Source: Pseudomonas sp. GD04019
GTDB lineage: Bacteria > Pseudomonadota > Gammaproteobacteria > Pseudomonadales > Pseudomonadaceae
Length of the DNA stretch: 64,000 bases
Assembly: GCF_029837695.1 (NCBI RefSeq)
Contig: NZ_JAOEEA010000001.1
Span: 434,001-498,000 of the forward strand
Direction of reading: 5' to 3'
In this document: in pieces, positions 30,627 to 40,753 of the stretch
Layout: the number at the start of each line of letters is the position of its first letter
Numbering within the stretch: position 1 is the first letter of the stretch
The notes under the pieces: generated by a model
Told to the model about the DNA's origin: nothing
Database searches by the model: none
The model's input: only the letters and a program-made list of their open reading frames with translations
Program-made: the position numbers and the translations under genes

Positions 30627-30763
30627 GTAGCACCGGAGTGAGGGTCGTAATCTGCACGATAGACCAAACGGCAGGACCTGGAGAAAGCGCCGCAGCGCAC
30701 GGATGGCACCGTCTGCAGCGCAACTCGGCAGCGCGCCGGTATTGGAGGAAACAGGCGAGTTGC

Positions 30764-31228
30764 TCAAGCGCTCAGTTCACATAGCCGGGCATTGGGCGTC
30801 AGGCGCAAGAATGCCTCGATCGGCAGGCGCACCAGGTTCTCGTGGTCGCCGGCCTCCAGGTAGATGTCGGCCTGCCGCGCCAGCATCGGGTCGATCAGCA
30901 TGCCCATACCGTAGGCCTCGCCCAGGGCCGGAATGGCGCCGCGCTCGCAATCCTTGAACAGGCTGCCGAGGCTCTGCTCGCTGGTCAGCTGCCAGCGCCA
31001 GGGGCCGCTGCGCACCTTGCCCAGGTCGAGCTGGCGATTGGCCGGCAACACCGCCATCAGGTAGTGGCCGCGTCGATCGTCGAGGATCACCGGCTTGGCC
31101 ATGCGGGCGGCGGGAATGCCGGCCTTGCGCGCCGACTCCAGGCTGGTCGCGGAATGCTCGTGCTCGACCAGATCGAAATGACAGTCGGCCCGCTGCAGGC
31201 TACGGGCCAGGGTTGCGGCCATGTGCAT
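30764..31228 (-). CDS. YbaK/EbsC-family aminoacyl-tRNA deacylase
   Basis: This 154-residue protein has the YbaK/ProX-like editing-domain fold: HSATSLESARKAG near residue 30, the K45-like lysine in MAKPVILD that positions tRNA, and GxAYGMGMLIDP towards the C-terminus. Relatives hydrolyse mischarged aminoacyl-tRNAs (Cys-, Ala- or Ser-tRNA) in trans. The start at 31228 has GAGGT six to seven bases upstream; a second ATG follows 6 bases later. Confidence 0.85.
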   Translation of the reverse strand: MHMAATLARSLQRADCHFDLVEHEHSATSLESARKAGIPAARMAKPVILDDRRGHYLMAVLPANRQLDLGKVRSGPWRWQLTSEQSLGSLFKDCERGAIPALGEAYGMGMLIDPMLARQADIYLEAGDHENLVRLPIEAFLRLTPNARLCELSA

Positions 31229-31360
31229 GATCCACCTCGACTGCTGTGGCACCGGTAATATCAGTCTAGCCCTGCCGCTGCCGACGCCCGTGTCAGTCCA
31301 TGCAACGCTTGCTGCTATCGAGGCCTGCGCATAGTCGCTCTGGCGCTATGCCGGCGCGCC

Positions 31361-31366
31361 TATAAT
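31361..31366 (+). promoter_or_regulatory. TATAAT -10 element before the MATE gene
   Basis: A perfect TATAAT lies 24 bases before the preferred start of the MATE gene in GC-rich surroundings. No good TTGACA-like -35 is seen at 16-18 bases, so only half the promoter is supported. Confidence 0.35.
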
Positions 31367-31389
31367 CCAGCCTTTTGCCGGGGATGCCC

Positions 31390-32736
31390 ATGTCCGCACT
31401 GCTCGACGCCTGGCGTCACGCACCGACCCATCGCCGGGTCTGGGCGCTGGCCGCGCCGATGATCCTGTCCAACCTCTCGGTACCGCTGGTGGCGCTGGTG
31501 GATGCGGCGGTGATCGGCCACCTGCCGCACACCCAGCAACTCGGCGCGGTAGTGGTCGGTGGCAGCCTGTACGCCATGCTGGTCGGCGTGTTCGGCATCC
31601 TGCGCATGAGCGCCACCGGCTTCGCCGCCCAGGCGGCCGGCCGTGGCGACGGTGGGGCATTGCGCCTGGTGCTGCTGCAGAGCCTGGCGCTGGCCACCGC
31701 CATCGCCGTGCTGATCGGCCTGCTGGCGATTCCGCTGAGCGACCTGGCGCTGCAGCTGATGCGCCCCTCGGCCGCGCTGGACGCGCTGACCCGCGACTTC
31801 TTCCACGCCCGCCTGTTCGGCCTGCCGGCCACCCTGGCCTGCTCGGCCCTGGTCGGCTGGCTGCTCGGCACGCAGAACGCCCGCGGCGCGCTGGCGGTGA
31901 TGCTGACCACCAACCTGCTCAACGTCGCGCTCAACCTGTGGTTCGTCCTCGGCCTGGACTGGGGCGTGCTCGGCTCGGCGCGCGCCTCGGTAGTCGCCGA
32001 ATGGTGCGGCGCGCTGCTCGGCCTGGCGTTGGCCTGGCGCACTCTCGGCCGCCACCCCGGGCAGATATCGCTCGACGCCCTGCGTCAGTGGCGCGGCTGG
32101 CAGGCGCTGCTGGCGGTGAACCGCGACATTCTGATCCGCACCCTGGCCCTGCACCTGGTGTTCTTCCTCATCACCGTGCAGGGCACCCGCCTGGGCGATG
32201 CCACGGTGGCGGCCAACGCCCTGCTGCTCAACGGCCTGCTGGTCGCCGCCTTCGCCCTGGATGGCCTGGCCCACGCGGTGGAAGCCCTGTGCGGCCATGC
32301 CATCGGCGCCAATGATCGCCTCACCCTGCGCCGCTCATTGGTGGTGGCCGGCGGCTGGTCACTGTTCGGCAGCCTGCTGTTCGCCGTGCTGTTCCTGCTC
32401 GGCGGCCAGCTGTTCATCGATCTGCAGAGCGACATCGCCGAAGTGCGCAGCGCCGCCTACCCTTATCTGCCGTACCTGGCGCTGTTGCCGCTGATCGCGG
32501 TGTGGAGCTACCTGCTCGACGGTCTGTTCATCGGCGCGACCCGGGCCAGGGAAATGCGCAATGCGATGCTGGTCAGCGTGGCCCTGGGGCTGCTGCTCGG
32601 CTGGCTGCTGCAGGGCCTGGGCAACCACGGACTGTGGCTGGCTTTTCTATGCTTCATGCTGATGCGCGGTCTGACCCTGGCCACCCAGGCCTGGCAGCTG
32701 CGCCGACGAGACGCCTGGTTCGGCGCGAATCACTGA
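31390..32736 (+). CDS. MATE-family efflux transporter (DinF-like)
   Basis: This 448-residue inner-membrane antiporter has 12 predicted helices in two MATE repeats. The N-terminal WALAAPMILSNLSVPLVALVD and the VIGHLP motif after helix 1 place it in the DinF branch, which uses H+ or Na+ gradients to extrude cationic drugs or metabolites. Start codon choice: ATG at 31390 with GGGG upstream, ATG at 31384, or TTG at 31375. It precedes a GAF-GGDEF gene by 12 bases and may be cotranscribed with it. Confidence 0.9.
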   Translation: MSALLDAWRHAPTHRRVWALAAPMILSNLSVPLVALVDAAVIGHLPHTQQLGAVVVGGSLYAMLVGVFGILRMSATGFAAQAAGRGDGGALRLVLLQSLALATAIAVLIGLLAIPLSDLALQLMRPSAALDALTRDFFHARLFGLPATLACSALVGWLLGTQNARGALAVMLTTNLLNVALNLWFVLGLDWGVLGSARASVVAEWCGALLGLALAWRTLGRHPGQISLDALRQWRGWQALLAVNRDILIRTLALHLVFFLITVQGTRLGDATVAANALLLNGLLVAAFALDGLAHAVEALCGHAIGANDRLTLRRSLVVAGGWSLFGSLLFAVLFLLGGQLFIDLQSDIAEVRSAAYPYLPYLALLPLIAVWSYLLDGLFIGATRAREMRNAMLVSVALGLLLGWLLQGLGNHGLWLAFLCFMLMRGLTLATQAWQLRRRDAWFGANH

Positions 32737-32748
32737 GCGGAGACGGAT

Positions 32749-33786
32749 ATGTTGCCTGCCCCCAGCCCTGCCGATGAAACCCTGCGCCAACGGGCGCTGG
32801 ACAAGCTGGATGTGGTCGACACACCGGCCGAGCTGTACCTCGACACCCTGGTGCGCCTGACCCGCGAGCTGTTCGAGGTGGAAACGGTGCTGATCAGCCT
32901 GATCGACCGCGACCGCCAGTGGTTCAAGGCGCGCATCGGCCTGGACGTGGCGGAGACCCCGCGCGACATCTCCTTCTGCGGCCACGCCGTGGCGGCGCGC
33001 AGCCCGCTGGTGGTGGAGGACGCGCACCTCGACCCGCGCTTCGCCGACAACCCGGTGGTCACCGGGCCGCCCTTCCTCCGCTTCTACGCGGGCCAGCCGC
33101 TGTACAGCAGCGACAACCAGCCGATCGGCACCCTGTGCATGCTGCACCCGCAGCCGCGCGGCCTGAACCAGCAGGAGCGCTTCCGCCTGCGCGACCTGGC
33201 CACCCTGGTGGAGGGCTATCTGCAGCTGCGCAGCGTCAGCCAACAGGCGCACAAGCTGCGCGAGGCGGTAGACCGCGAACAGCGCAAGGCGCTGATCGAC
33301 CCGCTGACCCAGCTGTGGAACCGCGCCGCCCTCAACCAGTTCTTCTCCCGCGAACTGGCCAGCGCCACTGGCGCGGGCCTGCGCCTGGGGCTGATCTACG
33401 GCGACCTCGACCACTTCAAGCAGGTCAACGACCAGTTCGGCCACGCCGGCGGCGACCAGGTGCTGTGGGAAAGCTCACGACGCATGGGCACGGCGCTACG
33501 CCCGGACGACCTGCTGGTGCGCCTGGGCGGCGAGGAGTTCATCGCCCTGGTCTCGGTGCACGATGCCCGCGAGCTGGGCCATATCGCCGAGCGCATGCGC
33601 AAGGCGGTCGGCGACACGCCGATGACGGTCGCCGCCAAGCCGCTGCCCGTCACCATCAGCCTGGGTACCGCGCTGCTGGAGTCCGGGGAGAACCAGGGAG
33701 ACCTGCTGGAACGCGCCGACCGGGCCCTGTACCTTGCCAAGAAACAGGGCCGCGACAGAACGGTCCACGCCGAACCAGCCACCTGA
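32749..33786 (+). CDS. GAF-domain diguanylate cyclase
   Basis: This 345-residue soluble protein has an N-terminal GAF domain (about residues 20-160; SLIDRDRQWFK, FCGHAV, FYAGQPL, GTLCMLH, the pattern of phytochrome-like or nucleotide-binding GAFs) and a C-terminal GGDEF domain (about 180-340). The active site GGEEF and an RPDD I-site five residues before it are intact, so it should make c-di-GMP with product inhibition in response to a cytoplasmic signal. Confidence 0.92.
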   Translation: MLPAPSPADETLRQRALDKLDVVDTPAELYLDTLVRLTRELFEVETVLISLIDRDRQWFKARIGLDVAETPRDISFCGHAVAARSPLVVEDAHLDPRFADNPVVTGPPFLRFYAGQPLYSSDNQPIGTLCMLHPQPRGLNQQERFRLRDLATLVEGYLQLRSVSQQAHKLREAVDREQRKALIDPLTQLWNRAALNQFFSRELASATGAGLRLGLIYGDLDHFKQVNDQFGHAGGDQVLWESSRRMGTALRPDDLLVRLGGEEFIALVSVHDARELGHIAERMRKAVGDTPMTVAAKPLPVTISLGTALLESGENQGDLLERADRALYLAKKQGRDRTVHAEPAT

Positions 33787-33795
33787 GGAGTTCCC

Positions 33796-34251
33796 ATGGC
33801 CGACGCCATCGCCGCCAGCCTGCACTACCTGTCGATCTTCGTGCTGTTCTCCCTGCTCACCTGCGAGCATGTGCTGTTCAAGGCCGATGTGGATGTGGCC
33901 ACGGCGCGCAAGCTGCTGCGCATCGACATGATCTACGGCGCCACCGCCGGCGTGGTCCTGCTCACCGGGCTGGCGCGGGTGCTCTGGTTCGGCAAGGGCC
34001 TGGACTACTACCTGCACAACTGGGTGTTCCACGCCAAGGTCAGCCTGTTCATCCTGGTCGGCCTGCTGTCGATCCTGCCGACCCTGACCTTCTTCAACTG
34101 GCGCAACGATCTGCTGGCCGGCAAGGCGCCGACCATCACCCCGGCCCAGGCCAAACGCACCATCATGGTGATCCGCCTGGAGCTGCTGATCCTGGTCTGC
34201 CTGCCGTTCCTGGCCAGCCTGATGGCGCGCGGGGTCGGTTACTTCAACTGA
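33796..34251 (+). CDS. DUF2214 family membrane protein
   Basis: This 151-residue protein has four predicted membrane helices and the DUF2214 signature: HYLSIFVLFSLLTCEHVLF at the start, the second-helix DMIYGATAGVVLLTGLARVLWFGKG, and the HAKVSLFILVGLLS helix. The conserved histidines hint at haem or metal binding, but no function is established. It follows the diguanylate cyclase by 9 bases with GAGGAG as ribosome site, so they likely share a transcript ending in the terminator at 34322. Confidence 0.88.
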   Translation: MADAIAASLHYLSIFVLFSLLTCEHVLFKADVDVATARKLLRIDMIYGATAGVVLLTGLARVLWFGKGLDYYLHNWVFHAKVSLFILVGLLSILPTLTFFNWRNDLLAGKAPTITPAQAKRTIMVIRLELLILVCLPFLASLMARGVGYFN

Positions 34252-34256
34252 GCAGC

Positions 34257-34310
34257 AAGTAGCCCGGATGCAATCCGGGAAGGTCGCTCCCGGAGTGCAT
34301 CGGGGCTACC
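34257..34310. repeat. GTAGCCCGGATGCAATCCGGG inverted repeat, copy 1
   Basis: An imperfect inverted repeat begins GTAGCCCGGATGCAATCCGG and ends with CATCGGGGCTAC. A second, better preserved copy lies at 63938-63987. It occupies the space between the DUF2214 stop and the terminator. Confidence 0.85.
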
Positions 34311-34321
34311 AGCGGCCATAG

Positions 34322-34349
34322 AAAAGCCCGGCGATTGCCGGGCTTTTTT
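34322..34349. terminator. Intrinsic terminator
   Basis: Perfect 11-base stem AAAAGCCCGGC/GCCGGGCTTTT with a GATT loop and T6 tail ends the MATE/GGDEF/DUF2214 transcript. The A-run on the other strand could also serve the convergent speA. Confidence 0.92.
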
Positions 34350-34395
34350 GTTGCTTGAGCCGGGTGGAGAAGCGGCCGCGCAGTGGCTGCGAGCC

Positions 34396-34436
34396 CCTCA
34401 CCCCGGCCCTCTCCCGGAGGGAGAGGGAGCACTTCA
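34396..34436. repeat. CCCTCTCCC-type intergenic element
   Basis: Single copy, CCCTCACCCcggCCCTCTCCC followed by GGAGGGAGAGGG, immediately before the speA stop codon. Confidence 0.7.
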
Positions 34437-34447
34437 GCGACCAGTCC

Positions 34448-36361
<1,914 letters not shown>

Positions 36362-36480
36362 CGAGGTCTCCTGTGAGGCAGATAAAGAGCTGCCGCCCGG
36401 CAGCAGATATAAGGGTATGGATGTGACGATTGCAGGAGAGTGGACTGCCCCTCCTGCCTGGAAGTTTAGGAAGTGGCGCG

Positions 36481-36852
36481 TCAGCCGCCGGACTTCTTGG
36501 CCTTGAAACCGCGTTTGACCAGTTCTTCGAGCAGCAGCTCGACCATGTCGCCCTGGATTTCGATGACGCCGTCCTTCAGCCCGCCGCCGCAGCCACAGCG
36601 CTTCTTCAGGGCGCTGGCCAGCTCCTTCAGCTCGGCCTCGGCCAGCGGCACGCCGGTGATGGTGGTCACGGTCTTGCCGCCACGACCCTTGGTCTCGCGG
36701 CGCACGCGGGCGATGCCATCGCCTTCGGGGATGACGCTCTTCTTGCAGCTACAGGCGTCCACCGGCTGGCCGCAGTCGGGGCAATGCCGACCGCCATCGG
36801 TGGAATAGACGAGACCGCTCAGGGCGGAGAACGACGAAGCTTTCTTGACCAC
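36481..36852 (-). CDS. yciH: SUI1/eIF1-like translation initiation factor-related protein (YciH)
   Basis: This 123-residue protein has a zinc-ribbon-like N-terminus (CPDCGQ...CSC) and a SUI1 domain ([14 protein letters not shown], then KRCGCGG and IEIQGDM). YciH resembles eukaryotic eIF1 and can destabilise incorrect initiation complexes in vitro. It starts with GTG, preceded by GAGGAA; there is no usable ATG nearby. It is followed by speA 119 bases downstream on the same strand. Confidence 0.92.
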   Translation of the reverse strand: MVKKASSFSALSGLVYSTDGGRHCPDCGQPVDACSCKKSVIPEGDGIARVRRETKGRGGKTVTTITGVPLAEAELKELASALKKRCGCGGGLKDGVIEIQGDMVELLLEELVKRGFKAKKSGG

Positions 36853-37089
36853 CGGCTTTTCCTCGTAGGGGTCAGGATAGCGACTGGCTGAACGGGGTCA
36901 GCCGCGGGGCCCCACTCAGGCAGGGGCAGCGCAACCAGGCATGGCGCCTGGCTTTGAAGGTGGCGCAGTGTAAGGGCAAACGCCGCGCGTGCTAAGTGCG
37001 AAATTGCGCCATTGATCGACGGATTGGCGACCTCGTGCGGCATAGCGCACGCCACGCACGGAAATACTGCACAAATCCGCGCCCGGCGC

Positions 37090-37203
37090 GGGTTTCGCCC
37101 TCCCTCTCCCCCGGGAGAGGGGGCGGGGGTGAGGGACTAGTGGGCTGCTCCGAGTTGCCTGTGACACCCTCCTCCCTGCCCTTTGCCAAAGGGAGAGGGA
37201 GTC
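37090..37203. repeat. CCCTCTCCC-type repeat pair before the Nudix stop
   Basis: Two units: a nearly perfect hairpin CCCTCTCCCCCGGGAGAGGG (37094-37113), and CCCTCCTCCC...AAGGGAGAGGGA ending at the stop codon of the minus-strand Nudix gene, so the element forms part of its mRNA tail. Confidence 0.78.
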
Positions 37204-37738
37204 ATCCCTGCATCGCCAAGTACAGCCGCAGCGCCTGCAGCGAATCCGGGCAGTAGGGCTTTTCCAGCGCATCGCTTAAGGCCTGGCTCGGCGCGATGAA
37301 GCACGCCTCCAGCACCTCCTCCGGCTGCAGCACCAGTGGCGCGTTGGATACCGCGGAAAACACCGCGCCCCACAGGCGATTGCCCGGCTCGTCGAAGTAG
37401 AAGCGCCCGTGCTCGCGCAGTGCCACACCGACTACGCCCAGCTCCTCGGCCAGCTCGCGGGCGGCGGATTCGGCGTAACTCTCGCCCTCGCCAACCATGC
37501 CGCCGGCCGCCACGTCCCAATAGCCGGGATACACGGCCTTGCTCAGGGTGCGGCGGTGCACGCACAGCTCGCCACGGGAATTGAACAGCAGGATGAAGGT
37601 GCCGCGGCCGATCAACCCGCGCTCGCGCAGCTCGGCGCGAGGCAGGCCGCCGAGCAACTGGTCCTGCTCGTCGACCCAGGCGACCCGCTCGGCATCGGAG
37701 GCGGCGCGATGGGCCGCCTCGCGTTCGGCACCGGCCAT
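37202..37738 (-). CDS. Nudix hydrolase
   Basis: This 178-residue protein has a complete Nudix box: G-x5-E-x7-REL-A-EEL-G at residues 80-102 (GMVGEGE ... RELAEELGV). It is of the IPP-isomerase/YfcD-like group (GTFILLFNSRGELCVHRRT, then YPGYWDVAAGG), which act on undefined nucleoside diphosphate derivatives. Start and DUF2333 stop overlap by one base (TGATG), so the two are translationally coupled. Confidence 0.93.
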   Translation of the reverse strand: MAGAEREAAHRAASDAERVAWVDEQDQLLGGLPRAELRERGLIGRGTFILLFNSRGELCVHRRTLSKAVYPGYWDVAAGGMVGEGESYAESAARELAEELGVVGVALREHGRFYFDEPGNRLWGAVFSAVSNAPLVLQPEEVLEACFIAPSQALSDALEKPYCPDSLQALRLYLAMQG

Positions 37739-38808
37739 CAGCCCTGGCTCAGCAGGGTCCGCAGGTCGATGATCGCCGCGTTGGCGCGGGAGATGTAGTT
37801 GGCCATCACCAGCGAATGGTTGGCCAGCACGCCATAGCCGCTGCCGTTGAGGATCATCGGGCTCCACAGCGGCTCCTGGGCGGCCTCCAGCTCGCGGATG
37901 ATCTGGCGCACGCTGACGGTGGCGTTCTTCTTCGCCAGCACGTCGGCGAAGTCCACTTCGATGGCGCGCAGCATGTGCGACAGCGCCCAGGCCTGGCCAC
38001 GGGCCTCGTAGAACACGTTGTCGATCTGCAGCCAGGGCGTCTTCACCTCTTCCTCGCGCACCGGCACGATCTGCCCCTCGGGAATCGGCTGGTTCGGCTC
38101 CACATCGGTGTTCAGGCGGACCCGACCGACGCTGGCCGACAGGCGCTGGGACAGCGAGCCCAGGCGCGTGGCGACATCGCCCAGCCAGTTGTTGAGGTTG
38201 TCGGCACGGGCATAGAACTGCGCCTTGGGCTGGCTCGGATCGGCAAGGGCCGCCAGGTAGCGATCCAGCGACTTGATGCCTTCGGTGTATTCGGCCTCGG
38301 AAGCCGGCAGCGCCCAGCTCTTGTTGTCGAAGTTGAAGCGCGGCTCGGCCTTGGCCAGGTTCGGGTCCTCGGTGGACTGCGACTGGGAGCGGGCGAAGTC
38401 CTTGCGCAGGGCCCGCGACAGGTCGCGCACCTGCACCAGCACGCCATATTCCCAGGCCGGCATGTTGTCCAGCCACAGGCCGGGCGGGGCGATGTCGTTG
38501 GACAGGTAGCCGCCGGGCTTGGTCAGCAGCGACTCGGACACCTGCTTGAGGGTCTCCACCGTGGTGTAGCCGCTGACCAGCTTGCGCTGGGCCTGCTCGG
38601 CCGCCGCCTGGGCGTGCTGCTGTACCGGAAACAGCTCCGGCTCCTGGCTCCAGTACCAGCCCACCAGCATGGCGCCCAGCAGATACAGCCCCAGCAGGGT
38701 GCCAACGGTCTTGCCCAGCCAGCCACCCGCGGCGTAGCTGCGCACACCATCGGCCTTGTCATCGACGTTGCCGCGCAGCTCGCCTGCGCGATTCTTCCAG
38801 TCCAGCAT
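37738..38808 (-). CDS. DUF2333 family membrane-associated protein
   Basis: This 356-residue protein has one membrane helix at about residues 30-52 (TVGTLLGLYLLGAMLVGWYW) and a long extracytoplasmic, mostly helical domain matching DUF2333. Function is unknown. The chosen start MLDWKNRAGELRG has AAGGA upstream; a longer reading would add 22 polar residues. Its order before the Nudix gene is as I recall for P. aeruginosa PA4842-PA4841. Confidence 0.9.
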   Translation of the reverse strand: MLDWKNRAGELRGNVDDKADGVRSYAAGGWLGKTVGTLLGLYLLGAMLVGWYWSQEPELFPVQQHAQAAAEQAQRKLVSGYTTVETLKQVSESLLTKPGGYLSNDIAPPGLWLDNMPAWEYGVLVQVRDLSRALRKDFARSQSQSTEDPNLAKAEPRFNFDNKSWALPASEAEYTEGIKSLDRYLAALADPSQPKAQFYARADNLNNWLGDVATRLGSLSQRLSASVGRVRLNTDVEPNQPIPEGQIVPVREEEVKTPWLQIDNVFYEARGQAWALSHMLRAIEVDFADVLAKKNATVSVRQIIRELEAAQEPLWSPMILNGSGYGVLANHSLVMANYISRANAAIIDLRTLLSQG

Positions 38809-38947
38809 GATCTTGATCCTTGATTGCGTCTTCGCTTGATCCGACCCTATCCGCGGCCGATCGTTGTTCTGCACTATAAGTGAAGCTCAGGGTACGAGCA
38901 GCGACAGAATGGACTTGCTGCCGCCGATTCGGCCAAATGCTGGAAAA

Positions 38948-38957
38948 TTGACGTCAA
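38948..38957. promoter_or_regulatory. TTGACGTCAA palindrome between DUF2333 and gcbA
   Basis: A perfect 10-bp palindrome, also a fair -35 (TTGACG), lies about 90 bases before gcbA. No clear -10 follows at 17 bases. It could be a regulator site or part of a weak promoter. Confidence 0.25.
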
Positions 38958-39046
38958 ATGACCGATGGTTGTTCCTAGAGATATCAGCAGTGGTAGCATC
39001 ACGCCATCATCCAGCCCACAAGGCTGAATAACCATCAGATGCGAGC

Positions 39047-40672
39047 ATGAACGAGCACGAAGACCCCAGCCGCGATCGGCTCAAGCTGCACTTCGCCAAG
39101 CGCGTGATCCACCAGGCGCGCCAGGTACTCGAGGTGTGGCAGCGCCTGCAGCAGGAAGAATGGGGCGCTGCCGTGATGTCCGAACTGGCCGAGACCAATC
39201 TCGGCCTGCTGCGCTACGCCGAACGCTTCGAGCAGGACGTGCACGTACAGCTGGCCCGCTCCATCGTGCAGTGCCTGGAAGCGGTCGAGGCCAACCGCGG
39301 CCGCCTCACCAGCCAGCTGATCACCGAGCTCAACCAGCTGATGCAGCGCCTGTCGCGCACCGGCTTGCGCCATGGCGACCAGTACGAGCAGACCTTCCTG
39401 CCGCCGCTGCGCAAGCCGGTGTACCTGGCCCTGCAGGACCAGGACCGCGCAGAGCGCCTGGCCCAGCAACTGGAATTCTTCGGTCTGTACGCCCAGCCAC
39501 TGGCCAGCGCGCAAGCCTTCCGCGCGGCCATGGCCGAGCGTCATCCGGCCGCCATCCTGATGGAAGTGGACTTCGCCGGCCCCGGCCAGGGCATGGTCCT
39601 GGCCGGCGAGGCGCAGGAAGGCCTGGAGCACAAGCTGCCGCTGCTGTTCTTCAGCCACGAGGACGTCGACACCCCGACCCGCTTGGCTGCGGTACGTGCC
39701 GGCGGCCAGGAATTCTTCACCGGCAGCCTGGACGCTTCCGGCCTGATCGAGCGCATCGAGATCCTCACCAACGTGGTCCACTACGACCCGTACAAGGTGC
39801 TGATCGTCGACGACTCGCGGGCCCAGGCCACGCATACCGAGCGCGTGCTCAACAGCGCCGGCATCGTCACCCGCACCCTGACCGAGCCGATCCAGGCCAT
39901 GGCCGAGCTGGCCGAGTTCCAACCGGACCTGATCATCCTCGACATGTACATGCCCGACTGCAGCGGCACCGAGCTGGCCAAGGTGATTCGCCACAACGAC
40001 CGCTACGTCAGCGTGCCGATCATCTACCTGTCCGCCGAGGACGACCTGGACAAGCAGCTCGACGCCATGAGCGAGGGCGGCGACGACTTCCTGACCAAGC
40101 CGATCAAGCCGCGCCACCTGATCGCCACCGTGCGCAACCGCGCGGCGCGGGCGCGCAACCTCAAGGCGCGCATGGTGCGCGACAGCCTCACCGGGCTGTA
40201 CAACCACACCCATACCCTGCAGCTGCTGGAGGATGCGCGCTTCCGCGCCCGTCGCGACGGCCAGCCGCTGACCTTCGCCATGCTCGACATCGACCACTTC
40301 AAGAAGGTCAACGACACCTTCGGCCACCCCATGGGCGACCGGGTGATCAAGAGCCTGGCGCTGTTCCTCAAGCAGCGCCTGCGCAAGACCGACCATATCG
40401 GCCGTTACGGCGGCGAAGAATTCGCCGTGGTCCTGACCGATACCGATGCGGTCACCGCGGCCAAGGTGCTGGACGAAATCCGCAGGCGTTTCGCCGAGAT
40501 CCACTACCCGGCCCAGCCCCATGACCTGACCTGCACCTTCAGCTGCGGCATCGCCGAAATGGCCGAGGGCATGGACAGCAACAGCCTGTCCAAACAGGCC
40601 GACGAGGCGCTCTACATGGCCAAGCGCGGCGGCCGCAATCGGGTCGAGATTTACCTGGGCGAGCCGACGTGA
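39047..40672 (+). CDS. gcbA: Response-regulator diguanylate cyclase GcbA
   Basis: This 541-residue cytoplasmic protein has an N-terminal helical region (1-120), a degenerate receiver (about 123-240, without the acidic pocket), a canonical receiver (about 249-368; D299 in IILDMYMP, K351) and a GGDEF domain (about 380-535). GGEEF (455-459) and the RKTD I-site (446-449) are intact. Position between DUF2333 and ctpL matches PA4843, the diguanylate cyclase GcbA that promotes initial surface attachment in P. aeruginosa and P. fluorescens. Its partner kinase is not next door. Confidence 0.88.
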   Translation: MNEHEDPSRDRLKLHFAKRVIHQARQVLEVWQRLQQEEWGAAVMSELAETNLGLLRYAERFEQDVHVQLARSIVQCLEAVEANRGRLTSQLITELNQLMQRLSRTGLRHGDQYEQTFLPPLRKPVYLALQDQDRAERLAQQLEFFGLYAQPLASAQAFRAAMAERHPAAILMEVDFAGPGQGMVLAGEAQEGLEHKLPLLFFSHEDVDTPTRLAAVRAGGQEFFTGSLDASGLIERIEILTNVVHYDPYKVLIVDDSRAQATHTERVLNSAGIVTRTLTEPIQAMAELAEFQPDLIILDMYMPDCSGTELAKVIRHNDRYVSVPIIYLSAEDDLDKQLDAMSEGGDDFLTKPIKPRHLIATVRNRAARARNLKARMVRDSLTGLYNHTHTLQLLEDARFRARRDGQPLTFAMLDIDHFKKVNDTFGHPMGDRVIKSLALFLKQRLRKTDHIGRYGGEEFAVVLTDTDAVTAAKVLDEIRRRFAEIHYPAQPHDLTCTFSCGIAEMAEGMDSNSLSKQADEALYMAKRGGRNRVEIYLGEPT

Positions 40673-40683
40673 ACCACGTCACA

Positions 40684-40701
40684 GCGTCATAAAGTCGTAA
40701 C
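40684..40701 (+). promoter_or_regulatory. PHO box upstream of ctpL
   Basis: GCGTCAT-AAAG-TCGTAAC matches the PhoB box CTGTCAT-N4-CTGTAAC at 10 of 14 defined positions with exact 7-4-7 geometry. A further GTCA lies just upstream (40678). It stands 53 bases before the ctpL start, and phosphate-starvation control by PhoB is known for ctpL in P. aeruginosa. Confidence 0.6.
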
Positions 40702-40718
40702 CAAACCGCAATAACCTG

Positions 40719-40750
40719 CGGACACCGCCTCAGTAGTTTTCCGGTGTCCG
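40719..40750 (+). promoter_or_regulatory. Hairpin in the ctpL leader, next to the start codon
   Basis: Nine-base perfect arms CGGACACCG (40719-40727) and CGGTGTCCG (40742-40750) enclose a 14-base loop and end 3 bases before the ATG. No Shine-Dalgarno sequence is evident, so the structure would cover the ribosome-binding region. It could alternatively help terminate gcbA. Confidence 0.55.
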
Positions 40751-40753
40751 AAC

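Noticed and set aside
31360..32298. Gln/Arg/Ala-rich minus-strand frame opposite the MATE gene
   Set aside because: It is a shadow frame of a transmembrane protein; leucine codons read backwards give Gln-rich sequence.
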